From the NCBI GenBank assembly GCA_028565635.1, contig JAOXYB010041550.1, positions 1 to 12,941 of the forward strand: 12,941 bases of DNA. The letters are read 5' to 3'. Shown one piece after another: positions 1 to 9,800 of the stretch. The position numbers were made by a program, and so were the translations under genes. Below the pieces are notes generated by a model, which saw nothing but the letters and a program-made list of their open reading frames with translations, did no database searches and was not told where the DNA came from. Each line of letters opens with the position of its first letter. The stretch's first letter is position 1. The DNA comes from Phoronis ovalis. Its lineage: Eukaryota > Phoronida > Phoronidae.

Positions 1-517
1 TTCCTTTTATATTTACATTGGACTAGACATTAGTCATTCCTATGCTGTATATGAACCTATTAAGTTCGAAATAAAGATACATCATATTAGTAGGTGATCT
101 ATGTCTCTTACCCAAATTACACAAGTCGCATCACGTGTTTATATAGCCCGTGAGAAAATTAAATGGATCCCAAGAAGTTATAATAGCTCGCTAAAAAGAT
201 ATTATAGATTCCTCGTGGATGAAGAATATTAGAGGCAAAAGCATTGTGCTGTAATAAGTATCGATGTTTACATTTGTAGCGTGAATGGAAACCCAAGCAA
301 TTATAAACTAGATAGCCTTGTAGCAAAGGTAGGGTAGCTCATATTCGCTTTTGTGAACGTGACCTGACCTCTAAATCACCTTTCAACATCATTTTGAACT
401 TTTCAGCAAATAATAGAATTGTTTTGCTTTGGGACTTATCGCAAAATTAGGCCATGCAATGTGATTCCTGTCATCCATGCCATTTACTAATACATAATTA
501 GTGTCTACTTTTTTAAA
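1..517. other. 5' flank or upstream intron; no supported gene
   Basis: AT-rich with many stops in all frames. There is one short open stretch on the plus strand (about 235-328) ending in a donor-like AAG|GTAGGG, but its phase 0 does not fit the acceptor at 584. No clear TATA box or initiator can be chosen. It may hold the 5' UTR and promoter if 518 is the true start, or be intron if the gene begins outside the window. Confidence 0.4.
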
Positions 518-801
518 ATGTGTGATATCAGAATGGTATGTTTTCAAGTACAAGTTTTCTATATGAACTCTGATTTTTTCCTAGATCGTAATAAGATGCC
601 AGTGTCGTATATTCAGCACCGGCAGGTGATAGGAGCATTTAATGTTTCTCAAGTTGCACTTCGTTATCCAGTTTTCTGTAAGGTGACAAGTGATACCTCG
701 CCAGTCAAGGGCACAACAAGGCTATGTACTAGCAGTAAAGACTTCGCCAAACTGATTAATGAAAATGAACTAATGAAGACTGTATCTGCTATTTGGACCA
801 G
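518..801 (+). CDS. Exon 1 (or first exon visible): N-terminal segment of unknown fold
   Basis: The frame is open from ATG 518 to a strong donor, CCAG|GTGAGT, after 801, leaving phase 2. Without splicing the frame stops at once (AGG, then TGA in the intron side nearby). I recognise no domain in the roughly 95 residues; there are several Cys and a Ser/Thr-rich stretch. The start is unsettled. A good acceptor tract (TGATTTTTTCCTAG, AG at 583-584) would make this an internal exon 585-801 needing a phase-1 exon further upstream. ATG 596 is a third option. The 3' boundary is well supported because it joins exon 2 in frame and leads straight into a membrane segment. Confidence 0.6.
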
Positions 802-3800
802 GTGAGTGATTAATTGTGTAGTACTGTACTTTGAAAAAGTTGCTATTTCTACCTGGGATTAATAAAACTAGAATGATTTGAAACGCGGCAAATGTCTCTA
901 AGTTACCTTGCCTCCAATACGCTAATCCAATTTCACACTTTGGCGACACTTATAATATAATCTCACAGTTGCCGGTAGACTAGGGTTTTTTGGTTTTATG
1001 TGTTTTAAGTAAAACTGCCAGTGCATACGTTTTGAATCCTCCTTAGTTACATTAAACACATGCAATGATTTTGATGTAAGTTGACATTTTTATCCAGGAT
1101 CCGTTTTTAAGATGTTTTGCTCACAACTTAGGTGAAATTCTTTCGTAAACTTTTTAAATACTTGATTACTTAGTAGTCTCAGTTTCTACAACACATAGGC
1201 AGTTTTATGATAGCTATCATTCTTATTTACTGAGAATGATTTTATCTATATCAACCTGTATATGACCTATTTCACTCACCGTTAAACAAAGTTATTTTGG
1301 TATCGCCTAATGGTCGTATTCCATGTGTTTCAGATTTGTTCATGACATCATTTTGCTATGTGCTCAACTCATAATACTTCTTCTGATATTGGCATTTGCT
1401 GAGATACTTATACATATTTCTTGTCCAACGATGAATGGTAAGTAAAGGCTTTTTACGAACTTCATGTTTCTGTTTTCAATAATAGGAGAGTTTGCTTAAT
1501 TTGGGAAGTTTTTTGTTCTAGCATGCAATGTTTGTAATCGATCTAGATACAGTTCCATGCATTTTAAATCAACCAACATCGTGTATATTAACTACCATAT
1601 TTTCAATAGATACTTTCAGTTGCAATTTGTGAATCTCTATTGCATGCGGAAACACTTGCAACTATAAGCAGTTTGTCTACATTTCTAGTTGACAACGAAA
1701 TGCTTGCACGCTTCATTCAGCCTGAACGAGCAACTATTGTGGACAAAAACGTTTTCAAGTCTTCTTTACCTAGAGTAAACAGGTGAGTGAAGAGTTGCAC
1801 CCCATTTGATTTCTGATGACCTTTTAGCTGTTGGTGTTTAAAGCGATATGTTCATAGCTGTTTAAAACTAAACAAAACACGAATCTTGCCACTCTGGTAG
1901 TGAATAACCATCAATCTCATATTAAACTAATTTTATTACATGTATTTTGGATATCTTGTAAAGTAACTATAATGAAATATTAGATCACATTAAATTTCAA
2001 TCCTTGTCATAAGAAGTGCCAAGTTTTATTGATTATTTATATAAACCACGTCAGAACAATACAACAATAAAGGCTATAAATACTAAATAATATCAGCCCA
2101 GTCTGAATCAATGAAACCGTTAGTGTCCCATACTTTCTCAAGTACGTCTGAGCATTTTGTGTTTGTTGTCTCCAAAATCTGAAGAACGATAATTCCTGTA
2201 TTTATATATAAAGTACCCTCCAAAGTCTTGAAACCACTGAACTTACAGTTTTCAATAATTTGTATATACATAGACTAACTCCGTAGATAGCAACGTAGGT
2301 CAATCACATACATTTTGTCCTGCCAGAGTGTATCTACAGTCCGCTAAGCAAAAAGCTGAGATGGATCACACACAGAGAAAAGCTTATCTCGGTTTGGCAA
2401 AATCGTGTCAAAAATGTAATGTCACATTTATTTCGCTCTTGTTAAACTGAATATAACAACAATTGACTATGGATAAGCCCAGACGTTCGTTGAGAAGGCA
2501 CGGACCACTAATGTTGGGTTCATTCAGACTAATATTAACCCAGTAACATAACTGATTGCACAATTATCTGTTTCAGTTGTCTCCAGTATACTGATAGAAG
2601 TAATGCTCTGGTTATTAGGCTGTTAATATTGTTAGCTGGTGATGTGGAGTTCAACCCTGGACCTGGCAATCGTGCGTGTCGTGGTATGTAATATAGACAT
2701 GTTACACTGTCTTTTTAAATTTCTTATAATAAGAAAATATGGGTCAACATAATATACATTTGCAGTACATGGCAACAATCGAATTTTGTGTTTGCCTGCA
2801 TGCTTTTACGTCTTAGTTCGCTGCTGTTACTTTGTTCCCTGTTTATTGATAAGCTGCAAACTGATTAACTGTTAACTGAAAATGTACGAAACATTAATTG
2901 CTGGTTACATTCTGACTGTTGAATCCTACATTACTTGGATATATCAATAAACTAAACTACTCTATACGAATACGAATATTTCATTTCTAAAAGCGGAGCA
3001 CATCTGCATGAAGTAGATATATTATATCGATTTGCAAGGTCTGAAGTTTACCCTAGAGGAAATATTTGCATACACATTTGAAGCTATTTTTGACGCGCCC
3101 TTTGTATTTATTTTCAGTAAATATTTTATAAAAAACTGCAACTTCTCATCGTTAATATAAATGCAGATATAGACATGTAAAGTTTGCATTTTTTGTAAAG
3201 CTTATACGTTAGTGTTGATTAATCCAAAACAAAAGAAATTGAAAATTATTCTCATGATCTAATAAACATCAAAGTGGCAAAAATCTGTGTTTTTCAAATA
3301 TTAATATAAAACATAACTTTTGAAAAATTTAAAAATCTGAGACCCGATTTTGAAGATATATATGTGAATCACATTTATATTTTATGAAAATTAAAATTGG
3401 AAACACTTAATTTTTTTCTTTAAAATGTTTTTTTTAATCATATGATCGAATTAAAACTACTTATGATTTATAAAGTTTAGAGTATTACCATATTAAAAAT
3501 ATATGCTTTTTTACGTGTATCTCTTCATTTTAACGACTAAAGTACAGGTTGAATTATGTTTTCACGTATTTGTATCTAAAGCCATTAATTAAAATATATT
3601 TATGGCCAAATACAATTATTATTCTTCCTCAGCTATAGATTGGGGGTACGGTAAAGACATACAAAGTACTGATCTGAGGAAATATATGTACGTCCATGAG
3701 GAAACCGGCTTGAAAACTATTAAAATGGAATCCTGGGAGCAATTACCAAAATCTTTATTTGAACTTGATGACCTAGAAAGCCTGGTAATAGATAATTGGA

Positions 3801-6800
3801 CAGTTCCACTGCAACATATACCTCAGGCATTCAGCAAGTTACACAAGATTGTCAGGTTGAAAATTACAGGCAACTCTTTCACAATACCAAACTTTCCAAT
3901 ATCTTGGATGCAAGCCATTCACCAGTTGGTCAGTCTACAGATGCTGAAAATAACGGACTATGATATGTCTGATTGTGCTAATGGGATCTGTTATCTCACT
4001 AACTTAAAAGAGTTGACAATGAGGAATACCAACTTGTCATCAGTACCTGCAAATATTAGTGCACTAAATAAGCTTGAAGTATTAGATTTAAAAGGGAACC
4101 AGTTGAGTTTGTTACCAGAAGGTTTTAGCGCTCTAAAGAATCTTCACACCTTGATTTTCAGTATGAATAAGTTCAGCTTATTTCCAGATATCATCGGTGC
4201 ACTAAGCAACCTTCAAAAATTAGATTTAAGTGAAAACATGTTGGCTTTATTACCAAATAGTATCAGTGCATTAATTAAACTTGAAATATTGGATTTGAGT
4301 GGAAACCATTTGACTTCATTTTCGACAGTTATCAATGCACTAATTAATCTTCAAGCACTAAATTTGAGCAGGAACAAGATCACTTTATTGCCAACTGTTT
4401 TCAGTGAACTGAATAAACTTCAATCATTAAATTTGAATAAGAACATGTTGGAATTATTACCGAGCTGTATCAGTACACTGAGCAAACTTGAGGAATTAGA
4501 TTTGAGTGCAAACAAGTTAACTTCAATACCAGACAGTGTCAGTAAACTGAAAAATCTAAAAACACTAAATTTGAGTCGGAACAAGTTAAGTTTAGTACCA
4601 GGTGTAATCAGTACACTGAATACACTTAAAGAATTAAATCTGAGTAACAATAAGTTGGCACCATTACAAACAATCACCAGCGAACTGAATAGCCTTGAAC
4701 TATTAGATTTAAGCGGAAACGAATTGACTTCGTTACCAGAAGCAATCGGTACACTAAGCAACCTTCATACATTAGATTTGAGTAGAAACAAGTTGGCTTC
4801 TTTGCCTGCTGCAATCAGTGCACTAGTTAACCTTAAAACGTTAGACTTAAAATGCAACCAATTGACTTCATTACCAAACGTTATGAATACACTAAACAAC
4901 CTCCAGACATTAAATTTGAGTGGAAATCAATTGATCTCATTTCCTACAGTTATCAGTGCTTTAACAAAACTTCAAGCTTTAAATTTAAGCGACAACCAGT
5001 TAACTTCATTACCGGAATGTATCAGTGCCCTAAATACTCTTAAAACACTAAACTTGAGTAGAAACAAGTTGACATCATTACCAGAAGGAATCCGTGCACT
5101 ACATAAACTTCAAAGATTTAATTTGAGTATTAATAACTTGATTTTATTACCAGAAGTTTTCAGTGCACTGAATAACCTTCAAACATTAAATTTGAGTCAT
5201 AACAAGTTGACAACATTACCAATAGATATCTATGCACTGAATAACCTTCGCGATTTAAATTTGGGTCATAATAAGTTGACATCAATATCAGAATATATCA
5301 GTGCCTTGAATAACCTCACTACATTAAGTTTGAATGGAAACCAGTTGACATCATTGCCAAAAGTTATGAGAGAACTAAATTGCATTGAGAAATTAGATTT
5401 AAGCAGTAACATGTTTACCGAAATACCAACATGTGTTCTGCAGTTGAAACTCGTAGACAAGTTATTCCTATCATGCAACGAAATTAAAGTGATACCAGAT
5501 TCCATCAAGTCAATGCAGTGGTTGACAAGATTGGACCTTTGGGGAAATCCAGTCACACATCTCCCTGTGGAATTAAGTGACTTGCCAAGTCTAAGAGAGA
5601 TCAAGGTGATGCAGGGGCAGTTTAATGATAAGAAAGATGCGTGTCCACTAGTGCAGCCTCCTATTGAGCTTTTTAATCAAAGCACAGCTGCTGTATTACA
5701 ATACTTAAAAGATCTAAAAAATTCTAAAGCACCAGTAAAAACATCCAGACAAAAAGTACACCTGACCGGTGAATCTGGTGGTGGTAAAACTAGCCTGACT
5801 AGAACGCTAACTCAACGCCATCCAGTACTAGCTCTGCCAGAAGAACGAACTAAGGTTATGGAACAGGTAACATGGAGACCCAGGGAAAATGTGCAGCTAT
5901 TAATTAATGACTTTGGCGGACATAGTTGTTATAAAGTTACTCACACATTCTTCTTCACTCCTAAAGGCATTAACATTCATGTGTTTAATCTTCAGCAGTA
6001 TGAAGTAGGAAATCAAGTGACATTTGACCATCTGATAGGTAACTGGTTGAGAAATTTACAAATGCGAATCCCGAAGTCAACTGTGACCGTTGTAGGTACC
6101 CACTCAGACTTGGTGTGTCCAGATAATATCAATGCAATCATTCAGGACATTAAACAGAAATGTGATCAAATGGAAAAAATGCGAATCAAGGAGATCGACA
6201 GAAGACTAAAAAACCTAAAAGCAGAGCTTGTAAAATTGAGAAAGTCAGGTGACTATTTAAATGCTTCCTTGCGTGAAAAAATTACGCATAATTTGGAAGA
6301 AGAGAAGAACTTAAGTCTAACAATTACTGAAAACCTGTACATTACTAGCTGCAAAACCTATGATGGTATCATAGAGCTGGAAAATCATATAATCGAGCTG
6401 GCTGTCAGAAATGAAATTGTTCTCCCTGAATCCTGGTTTAAATTCGTTGAGGATGTCACTCATTCTGATCATAAAACCGGCAGTAAAGTGTATTTATCTT
6501 GGCGTGAAATTGACGCAATACATAAAGAATCTTCAGATGAAAACTCACCTCGCGAACAAATAGAAAGGAAAGTTGTGTACATGCGAGATGCAGGACTTAT
6601 TTTGTACTACACTAAAGAAAATCTTCGAGATTATATTTTCCATGATATTAAACTTCTTATTGAAGTACTTATAGCGTTGTTCACCCATGACATTGACAAA
6701 GAGCTATTACACCACCGTTTCACTGAAGAGTTTGGTAAGCTACCGTTTGAGAAATTTAAACAGGAATTCTTGAGTAATGGCATCATAGATATAAAGCTTC

Positions 6801-9800
6801 TGTTCTGTTTGTGGCAGAAACTGAATATTTCCGAAGATTGCTCTATGTCTCTAATTGAATTACTTAAGATGTTTGATTTGTGCTATGAAGTGTTCAGTTC
6901 ATCTGCCAACGAAGAGGAGGAATCTCCTAGACTTCTTTTCCCATGGTTTCTAAAAAATGAGAAACATAATGACGTATCTAAGCGTTGGCATGCGGATTAT
7001 CGAAACCAAGTTATCTTTGAATTTGACTTCTGGTCAAGAGTTCCGGTTAACTTCTTTGAAATTTCTACCGTGCTTATGCACACTCAATTTGACCGTCACG
7101 CTAGTCGCAGTTATGCGTGGAAGAATGGGGCACTTGTACAACAAGAGTCGATCAGAATTCTTTTCGAAAAATGTCCGATATCAGATGAACGACAAAAAGT
7201 AAAGCTAGCTGTACGAGGCAACGATATGAACGAGTTATGGGAACATGTACTACCAGTGTACGTTAAGATACTAGGCAAGATGCAGGATAATTGGCCTGGC
7301 ACATCCTATGCTCTCTACCAGCTTTGTCCTCACTGTGTGAATGCCGGAATTGAGCCTCCACACATTTTCCCAAAAGAATGTCTTCAGCTAAATGACAAGA
7401 TAAGCACAGTTCCGTGTGATAAAGCTGAGGGTGATGGAATGATAAATGCAAAACTGGTCTGTCCACCCAAAGAATTACAACTTAAATATGATCTGATTAA
7501 TGACCAACAAGGTAAGAAATAATGTCTATAACATTGTTTGCCGACATCATTTACTTTTGCTAGATTGTTCATGTTTTATGATGAATAACAGCAATATTTA
7601 CAATCTGCTATGGAATCATTATTATGTGTAACATTTACTAGAAAAGAACTTCGTTTACCATTTACGCTCGTTGAAGACTTAAGGTTCCTTTTACCTCTTG
7701 ACACATGGATTTACAGTTGACCTCCAAATCTCATACAATGCTTCAGTGCTTATCCGATCAGCTTCTTATTTGGTGCAGCGTAATTTTGACATAGATTACT
7801 TTAAATATGGCCGACTGGGGGCCTAGTTTGTTCCCAAGTGTTAACATAACGTTGCATCTATCGCCGCGAAGATGAAGCTCTGCCTGGACGATTCAAAGGT
7901 GGTTCTAGGAAAGCCATAGGTTGGTCAGAATAATAGGCTAGATGATATTCTAAAATGACCTTGACAAGTAGGTCAAATACTGGTACGAATCTTCGACATT
8001 TGTTATCGCGCGTAACACTTTTTCTCTCACAATAACTGCGTCAGTTTTTAGGCGATCAGCTCCATATTCAGTACAGTATAAGTACAGGTTATGTATAATA
8101 TTGACCCACATTACTTCCAACATAGCCGACTGGTGGCTATATTTGTTCCTGAGAAGGCATGTCACTTTGCGTTTATAGCCGCAAAGACGAAGCGTTACTT
8201 GGACGATTCAAAGGTGGTTCTAAGAAGGCCATAGGTTGGTAGCCCAAATGGGTCACTTTTTCACAAATTAATCCCAAAGAGAAGATTGACTTTTCACAGA
8301 AATGCCCATAGAGATTGGTCTATTTTTTAACAAACCCTAAAAATATGTCTTTTTTCGATTTTATTTAAAAGTACCTATTCCACAGAACTTTTTCAAAGAA
8401 AACCCTAAAAAATTGGTCCTTTTTTGCACATACCCATCTAAAAATATGGTCAGTTGGCCCCCGGTGGGTAACGCATCAAACAGCAGATACAGTCATTTTG
8501 AATGAGAGTACCCCACAATGATAAACCAGATTATAATGCATGATGTATTCTATTCTTTTCTAATGCAGAAAAACAATAATGTTAAAAAATATAATTGGAT
8601 GGGCATTAGACATGACAAATGTCTTGTTATACGGATATGTTCATTATTTAAAATGAACGAATCTGCACGAATGAACGTTTTTTAAAAGACAACTCTCATT
8701 ATAGTATACAAAGGATAGTCAACTTTACTACGAAAAATCGAAAACATTTTGTATAGTTTACTCCGTAAAACGATTAAATAAAAAGTTGTAGCTAAAAACA
8801 TGCGAAAAAGTAATGCATTGTTTTACTCTGTATCATGTCTAAATACATGACAACTAATAAGTGCCTTTGAATGCTAATATTGTTTTTAAGATCTGTTTTT
8901 AACTTTTCCATACCGTTTGTGTATTTTGAAATACACATAAATGTTACCTCATTACTTTGCACAGTATCCCGACTAATTCCCCACGGAGGACTCTGAAACA
9001 AAAAATAGCAAACAAGTATTAGCTTTTAAATACACGAGCCAAATTCTTTCTCGTTTGAATGTCAACATCTTTAAAGAGGCAGTTCACATTATGCAACACT
9101 ATAGGTTAGTAGCCTTGATAGTATAGTCAAGCTTTAGCTTGAGTATGTTACTGGAGTCCAACCAGTCAATTTTAATAGAAATAAAGTGATGACGGCTCAT
9201 GCTATTCTTTTTTGATGAATTATTTTGTTATATTATGCCCAGCCACTATGTGGATGGGCATATAGTCGTAGCGAAGGCGTGATCGTTGTTGTCATCGTCG
9301 TTGTCGTATGTAACATCTTTCCTTTGTCTTGCGATAACAGCTTCAATTTTTACCCAATCAGCTTCATATTCAGTACTGAGTAAATACAGGTCAAAGTGCA
9401 GGTCTGTTTTACTTTTGACCTTGATTACTTTCTATATGGCCGATTGGTGGCCATGTTTGTTCCCGAGAGGGCACGTAACGTTGCATCTATAGCCGTGAAG
9501 ACGAAGCGCTACCTAGACAATTCAAGGGTGGTTCTAGAAAGCCCAAAGGTTGGTGGGCGTATATAAAGTCTAAGTTACATTTTGAAATGACCTTGTCAAG
9601 TAGGTCAAATGCCAAAAACGGTTTTTGGACATTTTTGCCATGCGTAACACTTGGTTTGTCTTATAATAAATGCTTTAATTTTTAACCGATCAGTTCCATA
9701 TTCGCTACAGAGTAATTACAGGTCATAGTACAGGTTATGTATAATATTGACCCGGATTACTTGTAACATGGCAGACTGCCCGCCATGTTGTGTTAGCGAG

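Noticed and set aside
235-328. Upstream plus-strand exon ending in AAG|GTAGGG
   Set aside because: It is open for about 31 codons, but it ends in phase 0 while the best next acceptor (584) needs phase 1; the acceptor before it is purine-rich.
1888-2320. Inverted CACTCTGG/CCAGAGTG pair in intron 3
   Set aside because: Only 8 bp and about 430 bp apart; expected by chance.
2577-2683. 2A motif as part of a non-LTR retrotransposon
   Set aside because: No endonuclease or reverse-transcriptase text within the window, and the exon splices in phase on both sides into the host-like gene.
4420-5604. Minus-strand open frames over the LRR array
   Set aside because: Leu/Ser/Asn-rich antisense shadows of the 69-bp repeats; the coding strand has a clear protein family.
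3602-7522. Single-exon gene from ATG 3602 to TAA 7522
   Set aside because: Both ends fall at splice signals (acceptor at 3632, donor after 7511) with phases that fit outer exons. Kept only as possible alternative isoform ends.
6957-7572. Other-frame and antisense open frames at the end of exon 5
   Set aside because: They overlap the conserved COR/Cys-rich coding frame and have no features of their own.
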